Assembly: GCF_018476885.1 (NCBI RefSeq)
Contig: NZ_JAHCVJ010000002.1
Span: 310,001-374,000, forward strand
Origin: Geoanaerobacter pelophilus
GTDB lineage: Bacteria; Desulfobacterota; Desulfuromonadia; Geobacterales; DSM-12255
Length of the DNA: 64,000 bases
Reading direction: 5' to 3'
The position numbers were made by a program, and so were the translations under genes. This document shows, piece after piece, positions 45,302-54,239 of this stretch; the first letter of the stretch is position 1, and every line of letters starts with the position of its first letter. A model generated the notes under the pieces. It saw only the letters and a program-made list of their open reading frames with translations, did no database searches and was not told where the DNA came from.

Positions 45302-45787
45302 TTACTGAGCCGGAGCGACCCCCCATCTCTCCAGTTCAGACAGCACCAATCCGGCCAGGCCGCTCAACGCTCCCTCCACCTCTACTGAAAGCTCCATCCC
45401 CATTTCAATGCTCCCTGGCTGAACACCAGCCAGCACAACCTCTGTCGGCAGGATCCCCTGCAACTCCGCCACGGCCAGTAAATCCTTCAACCCCATCTGG
45501 TGCGGCGAAAGCTTTGTCGAAAGGGCCACCGGCACCTCATCACCGACAAGCCTGACCAGATCACCCGGCGACTTGCCATTATCCACGGCATCAACAACCA
45601 GCAGCCGGTCTATCCCCTCCAGCCTCGGCAGAATATCCAGCCCAAGCGTGCCACCGTCAAGCAACACGACATCATCAGGGAACCGGTACCAGTCCGCAAG
45701 ATGGTTCACAACCCGGACCCCGACGCCGTCGTCGCTCATCACCAGATTGCCCAGCCCAAGCACCATTGTCCGAAGTGCCGCGCTCAT
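45302..45787 (-). CDS. hyaP: NiFe hydrogenase maturation protease of the HyaD/HybD type
   Basis: The 161-residue protein begins with GLGNLVMSDDGVG, where the acidic residue binds nickel in this protease family, and includes DGGTLGLDILP, VVDAVDNG and SPHQMGLKDLL. It removes the C-terminal peptide of the large subunit once the NiFe centre is in place. Its ATG overlaps the cytochrome b gene stop, and it is the last gene of the operon, so its target is the Hya-type large subunit encoded upstream. Confidence 0.92.
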   Translation of the reverse strand: MSAALRTMVLGLGNLVMSDDGVGVRVVNHLADWYRFPDDVVLLDGGTLGLDILPRLEGIDRLLVVDAVDNGKSPGDLVRLVGDEVPVALSTKLSPHQMGLKDLLAVAELQGILPTEVVLAGVQPGSIEMGMELSVEVEGALSGLAGLVLSELERWGVAPAQ

Positions 45788-46452
45788 TCCTTCTCCCTAT
45801 GCACTGTAAAACGGAAGCCGCTGAAGATACTGGAAATCTCTGCGCCATGCTCTTTGATATCCATCAACCAGGCGCTGTAGATATGGTTGATGACAAAACC
45901 GAAGATACACCACATGCTTAGATGGTGAATCAAGCGCAGCCCCTGGTTGGACACCAGCGTTGTCACCCAGCCAAGAGCAGCATGCATCGCGCCGTTCGGC
46001 GCATGCTCGGAGTACAGGGCAAAACCGGTGACGATCATGATCAGGTAGAAACAAAACAGCAGGGAATAGGCTGTGGCTGCAAGCGGATTATGGCCGATGG
46101 TCTCCGGCACCTCCTTGTCGATCAGGAAATAATACCTGAGCATGCGGACCAGCTTTCCTCTTCCCTTTTCACTGAACAGGGGAAAAAACTCCATCCAGCC
46201 GGCATACTGGTTGCCGATAAACGCCCAGACAATCCGGGACAGCACGCTGACGGTAAAGAGATAGGCGGCCGTGAAATGAATGAACCTGATCCACCCCATG
46301 GTGAAATCCGAGGCAGAATGGCCGAGCGAGATCGGGTAGCCGATCAGGAAGCCGGTGACCGAGAGGGTAACGATGCTGAGCACATTGATCCAATGGCACC
46401 AGCGGACAGGCAGCTCCCAGATATATCTTTTGAACTTGCACTGGCTGCTCAT
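45784..46452 (-). CDS. hyaB: NiFe hydrogenase b-type cytochrome subunit
   Basis: The 222-residue protein has four main membrane helices and histidines suited to two b haems (WCHWINV, FIHFTAAY, LRLIHHLSMW, NHIYSAW). It carries electrons from the periplasmic hydrogenase dimer to the quinone pool. The gene lies 12 bases after the large subunit. In Geobacter sulfurreducens the hyaSLBP operon uses the symbol hyaB for this subunit; in E. coli the equivalent is hyaC. Confidence 0.93.
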   Translation of the reverse strand: MSSQCKFKRYIWELPVRWCHWINVLSIVTLSVTGFLIGYPISLGHSASDFTMGWIRFIHFTAAYLFTVSVLSRIVWAFIGNQYAGWMEFFPLFSEKGRGKLVRMLRYYFLIDKEVPETIGHNPLAATAYSLLFCFYLIMIVTGFALYSEHAPNGAMHAALGWVTTLVSNQGLRLIHHLSMWCIFGFVINHIYSAWLMDIKEHGAEISSIFSGFRFTVHREKE

Positions 46453-46464
46453 GCTCCCCCCTTT

Positions 46465-48165
46465 CTAGGATACCTTCACCCGAATCAATTCATTACCGGT
46501 GGCATCGACGACATGTACCGCGCAGGCCAGGCACGGGTCAAAGGAGTGAATAGTCCGAAGAATCTCCACCGGCCGGTTCGGGTCGGCAATCGGGGTGCCG
46601 ATCAGCGCCTCTTCATACGGCCCCCGCTGCCCTTTGTGATCCCGCGGCGAAGCGTTCCAGGTCGATGGCACCACTGCCTGATAATTGAGGATCTGGCCAT
46701 CCTTGATCTTGATCCAGTGCCCCAGCGCGCCGCGCGGCGCCTCGTGCCAACCGTAGCCGGCAGCTTCTTTGGGCCAGGTGGACGGGTCCCATTTTTCGCC
46801 GGCATGAATCCGCAGATCGCCTCTGGCAATGCTTTCCACCAGCTGGCCATGCCAGACCGGCAGTTGCTGGGTGGTTATCAGGCAGTCGAGCCCCCGGGCA
46901 CCGGTTCGGCCGAGCGTGGAGAACAGGGCTTCGGGACCGACATTGAGATGCTTCAGCACCAGCCCCACCGCAGCCTGGGTCTCCTTGTGCCCTGACGCGT
47001 AGGCCACCAGCAGCTTGGCCAGCGGGCCGACCTCCATCGGCAGTTCGTTGTAGCGCGGCGCCTTGACCCATGAGTATTTCCGGTCAGTGTCCAGATGCTG
47101 GTAAGGCGGTTTCGGGCCGGTATATTTCGGCTCGGTCTCGCCATCCCACGGGTGAGCCCCCTTGCCTTGGCCACCGGAGTATTCAAACCAGGAATGGTCC
47201 ACATATTCGGCGATCTTCTTCTGGTCAACAGGATGAACCTTGCTGAGGTCCTTATTGAGAATGATCCCCGGCGGGAAAAACTGCTTGCCGGTTACCGGGT
47301 CCGGGAACTCGCCGTAGGAGAGGTAGTTGCCTACCCCGCCGCCGATGGCAGCCCAGTCCTTGTAGAATGACGCTACTGCCAACAGGTCCGGGATATAGAC
47401 CTTCTCGACAAATTCCTTGGCTTTTTTCAGCAGGCCACCGATCTCGGCCAGCTTGTCGGCATTGATCGCATTCTGTGAGTCAGCATCAAGCGGGATCGCC
47501 ATGCCGCCGACCAGGAAGGTCTGCGGATGCGGGTTTTTGCTCCCCAGGTAGGCGTGGATCTTGATCACATCCTTCTGCCATTCCAGCGCTTCCAGATAAT
47601 GGGCCGTTGCCATCAGGTTGGCCTCGGGAGGGAGCTTCATCGCCGAGTGACCCCAATAGGCGTTGGCAAACGGTCCCAGCCGCCCCTTGGCAACAAATGC
47701 CTTTAGCCGCTCCTGGATCCCCTTGAAATATGTTGGCGAATTGAGCGGCCAATCAGAAATAGATGCCGCCAAAGACGCGGTGCGGACCGGATCAGCCTTG
47801 AGAGCCGAAGTTATGTCCACCCAGTCGAGGGCATGGAGATGGTAGAAATGGATGACGTGATCCTGGACATTCTGGATCCCCATGATGATGTTGCGGACGA
47901 TATCGGCGTTGGGCGGAACCTTGATGCCAAGGGCATTCTCCACGGCCCGGATGGAAGCGATGGAATGAACCGTGGTGCATACTCCACAGAACCGCTGGGT
48001 GTAGTACCAGGCATCACGCGGATCGCGTCCTTTCAGTATTTTCTCGATGCCGCGAAACATGGTGCTGCCGCTCCAGGCATCGACGATCCGGCCGTTGCTG
48101 ATCTCGGCCTCTATCCGCAGGTGCCCTTCGATACGGGTTATTGGATCAACGACAATCTTCGCCAT
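46465..48165 (-). CDS. hyaL: Periplasmic uptake NiFe hydrogenase large subunit
   Basis: The 566-residue catalytic subunit has the two cysteine pairs that hold the NiFe centre: RFCGVCTTVH (C60, C63) and DPCLACAVH (C545, C548). The maturation protease should cut after H551, removing 15 residues. Other family blocks are DPITRIEGHL near the start and the HAGEKWDPSTWP region. The L1 and L2 patterns and the Tat-type small subunit place it in group 1 membrane-bound uptake enzymes. It starts five bases after the small subunit gene ends. Confidence 0.96.
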   Translation of the reverse strand: MAKIVVDPITRIEGHLRIEAEISNGRIVDAWSGSTMFRGIEKILKGRDPRDAWYYTQRFCGVCTTVHSIASIRAVENALGIKVPPNADIVRNIIMGIQNVQDHVIHFYHLHALDWVDITSALKADPVRTASLAASISDWPLNSPTYFKGIQERLKAFVAKGRLGPFANAYWGHSAMKLPPEANLMATAHYLEALEWQKDVIKIHAYLGSKNPHPQTFLVGGMAIPLDADSQNAINADKLAEIGGLLKKAKEFVEKVYIPDLLAVASFYKDWAAIGGGVGNYLSYGEFPDPVTGKQFFPPGIILNKDLSKVHPVDQKKIAEYVDHSWFEYSGGQGKGAHPWDGETEPKYTGPKPPYQHLDTDRKYSWVKAPRYNELPMEVGPLAKLLVAYASGHKETQAAVGLVLKHLNVGPEALFSTLGRTGARGLDCLITTQQLPVWHGQLVESIARGDLRIHAGEKWDPSTWPKEAAGYGWHEAPRGALGHWIKIKDGQILNYQAVVPSTWNASPRDHKGQRGPYEEALIGTPIADPNRPVEILRTIHSFDPCLACAVHVVDATGNELIRVKVS

Positions 48166-48170
48166 AGCAG

Positions 48171-49301
48171 TTATCCCTCCCTCGAAGTGTCTTCAGGTTC
48201 CTTATCCTTGCGCATGGCGTTCAGGGCGCCGTGAATCGCGAAACCGACCGCAGCCACGCCGACCAGGCCAAGGCCGATCTTGTCAGCTGTGGCCTCTATG
48301 CCAAAGCCCGGCACGTTCGGCAACCTTCGGTAGAGCGGCCCCATGTCGTCCCAGAAGTTAGGCTGTGAGCAGCCGGCGCAGCCATGCCCGGCAGCCACCG
48401 GCCAGCTGGTGTGCTCGTTGTACCGTTCGGTGGGGCAATTATGGAAGGTCTGCGGCCCCTTGCATCCCATCTTGTATAGGCAAAAGCCACGACGATGGCC
48501 CGGATCGCCCCACTCCTCGACGTACTGGCCGGCATCGAAATGCGGCCTGCGCTCGCAGTTGTCGTGGATCCTCTTGCCATAGGCAAAGAGCGGCCTGCCA
48601 AAGCTGTCGGTTGCGGGAAGCTTCTTCAGAAGCAGGAAATGGACGATCGTTGCCGTGAGGTTGTCGGCATTCACCGGGCAACCCGGCAGGTTGACCACCG
48701 TCGCGCTCGGGACCGCCTGTTTGATGCCAACGGCACCGGTTGGGTTAGGTGCCGCAGCTGGGAGTCCGCCGTACGAGGCACAGGTGCCGACGGCAATGGT
48801 GGCAAAAGCGCCGCCGCAAACCTCAATTGCCCGATCTACGGCGCTTCTGCCGCCAATGCAGCAGTACACACCGTCATCTTTAAGCGGAATCGAACCCTCG
48901 ACCACCGCGATATACTTACCTTTCTCTTCCTTGACGACCTTATCGAGGTTGGCTTCTGCCAGATGACCGGCAGCAGCCATAATGGTCTCGGCATAATCGA
49001 TCGAAAGGATGTCGAGCACTATTTCTGCAACCGTGGGAGCGGATGCCCGCAACAGGGCTTCGGTATCTCCGGTGCAACTCTGGAATTCGAGCCAGACCAG
49101 GGTCGGCCGCTTCACCTCGTCCAGCGCCTGGGCAATTTTCGGAGCAAATGCCGGCGGCAGGGCCAGAGCAGCAGCCATGGTCGAACAGAACTTCATAAAG
49201 TCGCGCCTGGAAACCCCCCGTTGCTCGAGGAGTTCGGAGACCCTCCCTTTAAATTCCGCCCCGTTATCTTCCGTGTAACTCGCATCGTTCTCTTTGGCCA
49301 T
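48171..49301 (-). CDS. hyaS: Periplasmic uptake NiFe hydrogenase small subunit with Tat signal
   Basis: ATG at 49301 is chosen because GGAGG lies six bases upstream; two earlier in-frame starts lie within the ribosome site region. The 376-residue product has a twin-arginine signal SRRDFMKF at residues 31-38 and a hydrophobic stretch, so the folded dimer is exported by Tat. Iron-sulfur ligands include EFQSCTGDTEAL, VGTCASYGG, PGCPVNADN and the C-terminal FCLYKMGCKGP and AAGHGCAGCSQPNFWDD. A C-terminal helix (about 345-365) anchors it next to the cytochrome b. It is the first gene of the operon; a TTGACA box lies about 64 bases upstream but the -10 match is weak. Confidence 0.95.
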   Translation of the reverse strand: MAKENDASYTEDNGAEFKGRVSELLEQRGVSRRDFMKFCSTMAAALALPPAFAPKIAQALDEVKRPTLVWLEFQSCTGDTEALLRASAPTVAEIVLDILSIDYAETIMAAAGHLAEANLDKVVKEEKGKYIAVVEGSIPLKDDGVYCCIGGRSAVDRAIEVCGGAFATIAVGTCASYGGLPAAAPNPTGAVGIKQAVPSATVVNLPGCPVNADNLTATIVHFLLLKKLPATDSFGRPLFAYGKRIHDNCERRPHFDAGQYVEEWGDPGHRRGFCLYKMGCKGPQTFHNCPTERYNEHTSWPVAAGHGCAGCSQPNFWDDMGPLYRRLPNVPGFGIEATADKIGLGLVGVAAVGFAIHGALNAMRKDKEPEDTSREG

Positions 49302-49441
49302 CGGCATCCTCCTGTTCCGCAATAAAGGAAAACTGTTTTATATTTTTATACCCTACTGTTTAGATGTCAAGAAATATTCTTTATTATCAACATGTAACAA
49401 TTTTAACGCTTTTCTATTAACGCTAAATTAGGGACAAAAAA

Positions 49442-49467
49442 AAGGGGAAGGCCGCAGCCTTCCCCTT
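49442..49467 (-). terminator. Intrinsic terminator after hypE
   Basis: A perfect 11-base-pair stem AAGGGGAAGGC/GCCTTCCCCTT with loop CGCA runs, on the minus strand, into eight T residues. It closes the hypB-F-C-D-E transcript 25 bases after hypE and separates it from the Hya operon, whose promoter must lie in the remaining gap to 49302. Confidence 0.92.
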
Positions 49468-49492
49468 GATAATTCAAACCATGATTATAAGT

Positions 49493-50506
49493 TCAGCAGA
49501 TGCGCGGCAACTGCTCTCCGGCCAACATTTCCACAGACCTGACCCCACCCACGGCGGTTTTCATCTGCACCTTGCCGACGCCAGCGGTTGCGACCTCTCC
49601 GATTATAGCGCTATTCTTGCCCAGTGGGTGCTGCCGCATCCTTTCAAGCAATGCCTCGGCAGCAGCAGGCGCCACCACGGCCAGCAGTTTCCCTTCGTTG
49701 GCAACATAGAGGGGATCGAGTCCCAGTATGGAGCAAACCCCCCGCACCGCGGGATCCACCGGCAGCGCCGCCTCGTCCAGGGTAATAGTAACTGCGGATT
49801 GGACAGCAATCTCCTTGATGGTGGTTGCCACCCCGCCCCGGGTGGGATCGCGCAGCACCCTCAACGAATCTCCCGCCATGGCCAGCATCTCGTTGACAAG
49901 GCCATTAAGCGCGGCACAATCGCTCTGGATCTCGGTCGCCAGCGACAACCCCTCGCGGGCAGCCATCACGGCAATACCATGGTCGCCGATAGTACCGCTG
50001 ACAATAACCTTGTCCCCTAGCTTGGCATTGGCGCCGCTCAGCGGCTGACCTGTAACGAAAGCACCGATTCCGGCAGTATTGATGAAGATCCGATCGGCTT
50101 TACCGCGCGGCACCACCTTGGTATCGCCGGTCACAATCCGCACTCCGGCCAAGTCTGCTGCCTGGCGCATGCTTGTCACAATCGCGGAGAGCTCCTTGCG
50201 GGAAAACCCTTCTTCGATGATCAGCCCGCAACTGACATAGAGTGGTGTCGCCCCGACCATCGCCAGGTCGTTCACCGTGCCGTTGACCGCCAGCGAACCG
50301 ATATTGCCGCCGGGGAAAAAAATCGGATCAACAACATACGAGTCAGTGGTAAAAGCGATCCGCCCGGCATCAATATTGAGCACTGCGGCATCATCCTGCC
50401 CGGATAGAGGGGTTCCGGAGAGGGCCGGAATAATAAGGTCGGACAGCAGCTTGTGCGACAACACCCCGCCGCTGCCGTGACCTAAAAGAATCAGATCGTC
50501 GTTCAT
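49493..50506 (-). CDS. hypE: Hydrogenase maturation protein HypE
   Basis: The 337-residue protein has GHGSGG near the start, DDAAVL, FTTDSYVVDPIFFPGG, TVNDLAMVGA, and it ends in PRIC, the C-terminal cysteine that accepts the carbamoyl group from HypF. HypE dehydrates the thiocarboxamide to a thiocyanate and passes cyanide to iron on the HypC-HypD complex. It lies 11 bases after hypD and is the last gene of the hyp operon. Confidence 0.97.
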   Translation of the reverse strand: MNDDLILLGHGSGGVLSHKLLSDLIIPALSGTPLSGQDDAAVLNIDAGRIAFTTDSYVVDPIFFPGGNIGSLAVNGTVNDLAMVGATPLYVSCGLIIEEGFSRKELSAIVTSMRQAADLAGVRIVTGDTKVVPRGKADRIFINTAGIGAFVTGQPLSGANAKLGDKVIVSGTIGDHGIAVMAAREGLSLATEIQSDCAALNGLVNEMLAMAGDSLRVLRDPTRGGVATTIKEIAVQSAVTITLDEAALPVDPAVRGVCSILGLDPLYVANEGKLLAVVAPAAAEALLERMRQHPLGKNSAIIGEVATAGVGKVQMKTAVGGVRSVEMLAGEQLPRIC

Positions 50507-50517
50507 CTATTCACTCC

Positions 50518-51609
50518 TTACCTGCCATACTTATATGCCGCAGCACAGGTCCCTTCAGTAGAAACCATGCAGGCACCTACCGGCGCCTCAGGGGTACATG
50601 TTTGCTCAAACAGCGGGCAGTCAAAGGGGGTGATCTTCCCTTTGAGCACATCGCCGCAGCGACACCCGGTCGGCTCTCGGGAAAGTTCCGGGGTTAGCGG
50701 CAGCATTCGCTCGGCATCGAAGGAGGCAAACTCCTCCCTTATTGCCAGACCGCTGCCGGGAATCATCCCCAGCCCTCGCCATTCGGCATCGCACGGGGCA
50801 AAGACCTCGTCAAGTATCGCCCTGGCCTTGGGATTCCCTTGCGGCTTAACCGCCCTGCTGTACTGGATTTCCACCCGGCTTTCTCCGGCAACCACCTGGG
50901 CGGCAAGCATCGCCACTCCCTGAAGCACATCAGCCGGCTCGAAGCCGGTAATGACGCAGGGCCTTTGATAATCACGGGCCAATGGCTGGTAGGCGTCGGC
51001 ACCGATTATGGTGCTGACATGGGCCGGGCAGATGAAGCCGCTGATGGCTAGCTCGGGATCGGAGGCCAGCGCTGCCATCGGCACCGGCATGGTCTTGTGC
51101 GCCGCCAGGACAAAGAAATTGCCAAGCCCCTGCTGTCTGGCCGCAAGGATGCTGCCGGCAATAGTCGGGGCCGTGGTCTCGAAGCCTACTCCCAGAAAAA
51201 CCACCTTGAGCTGAGGGTTTGTCGCCGCCAGCTTGACTGCGTCCAGCGGCGAATAGACGATCCGCACGTCCGCTCCCTTGGCACGTTCTTCCATCAGAGA
51301 GGAAGAGGTGCCGGGCACCCGGAGCATATCGCCGAATGTCGCCACCACCACGCCTGGAATCCGGCAGCAGGCGATCGCCTTGTCGAGGTAGCTGTTGGGA
51401 GTGACACAAACCGGGCAGCCGGGGCCGGAGATCAATCGCACCTGGGCAGGAAGCAGCCCGCGCAAGCCATACTGGTAGATCGACATGGTGTGGGTGCCGC
51501 AGACCTCCATAAAGGTCATGGTTCCCGCATAGCCGGCCACCAGGTTTTCCAGATGCGCCGCAAGCCCCTGGACCAGTTCCCGGTTACGGTATTCATCCTG
51601 ATATTTCAT
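50518..51609 (-). CDS. hypD: Hydrogenase maturation protein HypD
   Basis: The 363-residue protein carries the cysteine motifs of HypD: FMEVCGTHTMS, SGPGCPVCVTP, GFETTAPT, and the C-terminal [4Fe-4S] ligands CRCGDVLKG and CPLFEQTC. HypD is the scaffold on which the Fe(CN)2CO group is built with HypC. Its ATG overlaps the hypC stop as ATGA, matching the stoichiometric pairing of the two proteins. Confidence 0.97.
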   Translation of the reverse strand: MKYQDEYRNRELVQGLAAHLENLVAGYAGTMTFMEVCGTHTMSIYQYGLRGLLPAQVRLISGPGCPVCVTPNSYLDKAIACCRIPGVVVATFGDMLRVPGTSSSLMEERAKGADVRIVYSPLDAVKLAATNPQLKVVFLGVGFETTAPTIAGSILAARQQGLGNFFVLAAHKTMPVPMAALASDPELAISGFICPAHVSTIIGADAYQPLARDYQRPCVITGFEPADVLQGVAMLAAQVVAGESRVEIQYSRAVKPQGNPKARAILDEVFAPCDAEWRGLGMIPGSGLAIREEFASFDAERMLPLTPELSREPTGCRCGDVLKGKITPFDCPLFEQTCTPEAPVGACMVSTEGTCAAAYKYGR

Positions 51610-51836
51610 GCCATATCCTCGGGATCAAAGATATCTCTCATTATGGCGAGGGTCTCCAAGGCCTCGGCCTCATCCAGCTTGGAAATAGCAAAGCCGGCAT
51701 GGACGATGACGTAATCGCCAACCTTGACCTCCTCGTCAAGAAGCATCAGGCTCGCATCGCGCCGTACTCCGTCTATCTCAGCAACGGCATCAGTCCCGTC
51801 AACACTCACAACCTGCATAGGCACACCCAGACACAT
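51606..51836 (-). CDS. hypC: Hydrogenase maturation chaperone HypC
   Basis: ATG at 51836 (MCLGVPMQV) is chosen because AAGGAG lies seven bases upstream and the essential cysteine must be residue 2; the frame extends further into the intergenic repeat. The 76-residue protein has GDYVIVHAGFAISKLDE, the second conserved HypC block. It carries the iron group from HypD to the large subunit precursor. With two hydrogenases in the island and one HypC here, it probably serves both. Confidence 0.95.
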   Translation of the reverse strand: MCLGVPMQVVSVDGTDAVAEIDGVRRDASLMLLDEEVKVGDYVIVHAGFAISKLDEAEALETLAIMRDIFDPEDMA

Positions 51837-51887
51837 ATTCAAACTCCTTATGTTTTCAGGGACGCAAATTTTTTGCAAGGTCAAGGC

Positions 51888-51946
51888 GATCAAGGGATTA
51901 CGCGGAGGCGTAGCACGACTACGTCGCACAAGTAATCCCGAAGATC
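51888..51946. repeat. REP-like nested dyad between hypF and hypC
   Basis: Nested inverted arms occur: GATC (51888 and 51943), GGGATTAC (51894-51901) with GTAATCCC (51932-51939), and CGTAG (51909-51913) with CTACG (51918-51922), separated by mismatched stretches. The RNA could form a long interrupted hairpin. There is no T run, so it is not a standard terminator. Its form is like the repetitive extragenic palindromes scattered in bacterial genomes; no second copy was seen in this window. Confidence 0.6.
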
Positions 51947-54194
51947 AACGCAGAGATTGCGGAAAAGTTGCGTTCCTTCCGGCTATCACTGCCTGGCCCA
52001 ATGCCAAGCCTCCATCATTGGGGGGCACCAGGCGGTGGCTGAACACCTTGAAGCCGTTCTCCTTGAGAAGCAAACAAAGGTTCTCGGTAAGCAGGCGGTT
52101 CTGGAACACCCCACCAGAAAGAACCACGTCCTCTACCCCGGTCTCTTGTCGCAGACAACGGCACATCTCTACTGAAGCAGCGGCAACAGTGCCATGGAAG
52201 CTGGCCGCCATCTCCCGCGGGGATACCCCGGCGGCAATATCGTCCAGGAGCGCGGCAAACAGCGGTCGCCAGTCTATTTCCAACCGGCCGTCGATCTTGG
52301 CAATCTGCCAGGGATAACCCCGGTCATGGGCCGCGCCTTCGGCAATTGCCTCCAGCTCGATGGCGGCCTGGCCCTCGTAGGAAACAGTGCTCCGCACCCC
52401 GATCAGGGCTGATACGGCATCGAACAGCCGGCCGCAGCTGGAGGTGCGCGGCGCATTGATACGGCGCTCGATCATCTGTCTGAGCAGCGGCAGCTCCGGG
52501 GTATGCAGAAACGGGAACCGGTCTGCCGGGAGCGAAAAGGCGTCGGCTCCGAGCGTATCATAGAGCCAGGAAACGGCCATCCGGTATGGTTCATTTACTG
52601 CAGCGTCGCCGCCGGGGAGCAACACCTGGCGGAACGAGCCCATTCTGCGAAAGTCGGCATAATCTCCGACCAGGAACTCGCCGCCCCAGATTGTACCGTC
52701 AACACCATAGCCGGTACCGTCGAAGACCACGCCAATGACCTTGTCTGTAAGACGATTTTCCGCCATGCAAGCCGCCATGTGGGCATGGTGATGCTGCACG
52801 GCCACCAGCATGACGTCAGGCTGTTCCTGGGCAAAGCGGGTCGAGAGGTAATCTGGGTGCAAATCGTGCGCCACTGCAACCGGGGCAACCTCAAGCAGCT
52901 GCTTCAGATGATCGACGGTATCTGCCAGCGATTGCAGCGTCTCAATATTCTGAAGATCACCAATGTGCTGGCTGAGGAATGCCTGCGAGCCGCGGGTCAG
53001 ACAGCAAGCCCCCTTCAACTCTGCCCCTACGGCCAATATTGACGGCTGAGGTTCTGCCAGCTGCACAGCACGCGGGGCATAGCCGCGCGACCGCCTCAGA
53101 AACAGGGGATTGCCATGGAACACCATGATGACCGAATCATCGACCCTGGTCCGTATCGGACGATCGTTGGTCAGGAAATAATCGGCAATGTCGGCAAGGT
53201 TGACAAAGGCCTGGTCATCAGCGAAGGCAACCGGCTCGGACGAGCGGTTGCCGCTGGTCATAACCAGCGGAGCCCCGAAATCATTGAGCAACAGATGATG
53301 CAGCGGTGACGACGGCAGCATCACCCCCAGATAATTGCTGTCTGGTGCCACTTCGAGCGCAATGGCCGATTCACGCTTTGCCAGCAACACAATCGGCCGC
53401 TCCGGTCCCGTCAGCAGCCGCTCTTCGAGAGCATCAACCTTGGCAGCCTCTCCAGCTGCAGCAACATCCCGGAACATCACGGCAAATGGCTTGGATTGAC
53501 GGCGCTTGCGGCGGCGCAGTTCCTGAACCGCCTCGCTGCTGCAGGCCGCTACTGCCAAGTGATAACCGCCTACCCCTTTAACCGCAACAATCCGCCCTTC
53601 TCGCAGCAGACCGATCGCAGCCTCAAGCGGATCGCCGGGGACAGGCCTACCCTTGGCATCAAAAAGGCCGAGGGATGGACCGCATGCCGGGCAGGCCAGC
53701 GGTTGGGCATGAAAACGCCGGTCTCGTGGGTCTTCATATTCAGTACGGCAGTCAGGGCAGAGAGCGAACGGGGCCATGGTGGTCAGCAACCGATCATACG
53801 GCAAACCGGTGATTATCGAGTAGCGGGGACCGCAGTTGGTACAGGTGATGAAGGGGTAGCGGAATCTCCGGTTCGCCGGGTCGAACAGCTCGGCCAGGCA
53901 ATCCTCGCAGATATCGGTGTCAGGGGCAATCTCGGCGGTTGCCGCTCCATGGGCGCTGGCAAGAATCCTGAAGTCACTCTCCCCTTCAAGCAGGGGAAGG
54001 AATTCCTGCGTCAGGGCACCGATCACGGCCAGCGGGGGCGCCTCATGTTGCAGGGTAATTGCCAGGCGTTCCAAGAAGCCGTCGTCCCCCTGAGCCTCAA
54101 CAATAACGCCGGAAGGGTCATTGCGGACCCAGCCGGTCAGGCCGAGACTGTGGGCAACTCGGTACACAAAAGGGCGGAAACCGACCCCCTGCAC
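51945..54194 (-). CDS. hypF: Carbamoyltransferase HypF
   Basis: From GTG at 54194 the protein has 749 residues: acylphosphatase domain (QGVGFRPFVYR), zinc fingers (CEDCLAELFDP, CTNCGPRYS, CPDCRTEYEDP, CPACGP), a YrdC-like domain and a Kae1-like carbamoyltransferase domain (HHHAHMAACMAEN, DGTGYGVDG, LSGGVFQNRLL). It makes the carbamoyl adenylate that becomes cyanide on HypE. The frame continues upstream for 15 codons to the hypB stop and encodes ELKRVRVKITGIV, the first strand of the fold, but offers no ATG, GTG or TTG. Initiation at CTG 54227 is plausible. It shares frame with hypB and starts 45 bases or less after it. Confidence 0.93.
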   Translation of the reverse strand: MQGVGFRPFVYRVAHSLGLTGWVRNDPSGVIVEAQGDDGFLERLAITLQHEAPPLAVIGALTQEFLPLLEGESDFRILASAHGAATAEIAPDTDICEDCLAELFDPANRRFRYPFITCTNCGPRYSIITGLPYDRLLTTMAPFALCPDCRTEYEDPRDRRFHAQPLACPACGPSLGLFDAKGRPVPGDPLEAAIGLLREGRIVAVKGVGGYHLAVAACSSEAVQELRRRKRRQSKPFAVMFRDVAAAGEAAKVDALEERLLTGPERPIVLLAKRESAIALEVAPDSNYLGVMLPSSPLHHLLLNDFGAPLVMTSGNRSSEPVAFADDQAFVNLADIADYFLTNDRPIRTRVDDSVIMVFHGNPLFLRRSRGYAPRAVQLAEPQPSILAVGAELKGACCLTRGSQAFLSQHIGDLQNIETLQSLADTVDHLKQLLEVAPVAVAHDLHPDYLSTRFAQEQPDVMLVAVQHHHAHMAACMAENRLTDKVIGVVFDGTGYGVDGTIWGGEFLVGDYADFRRMGSFRQVLLPGGDAAVNEPYRMAVSWLYDTLGADAFSLPADRFPFLHTPELPLLRQMIERRINAPRTSSCGRLFDAVSALIGVRSTVSYEGQAAIELEAIAEGAAHDRGYPWQIAKIDGRLEIDWRPLFAALLDDIAAGVSPREMAASFHGTVAAASVEMCRCLRQETGVEDVVLSGGVFQNRLLTENLCLLLKENGFKVFSHRLVPPNDGGLALGQAVIAGRNATFPQSLR

Positions 54195-54239
54195 AATCCC
54201 TGTTATCTTGACACGAACCCTTTTCAGCTCATTACCCGG

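Noticed and set aside
45922-46995. 357-codon plus-strand frame opposite the hydrogenase large subunit and cytochrome b
   Set aside because: It is a shadow frame across two well-supported genes.
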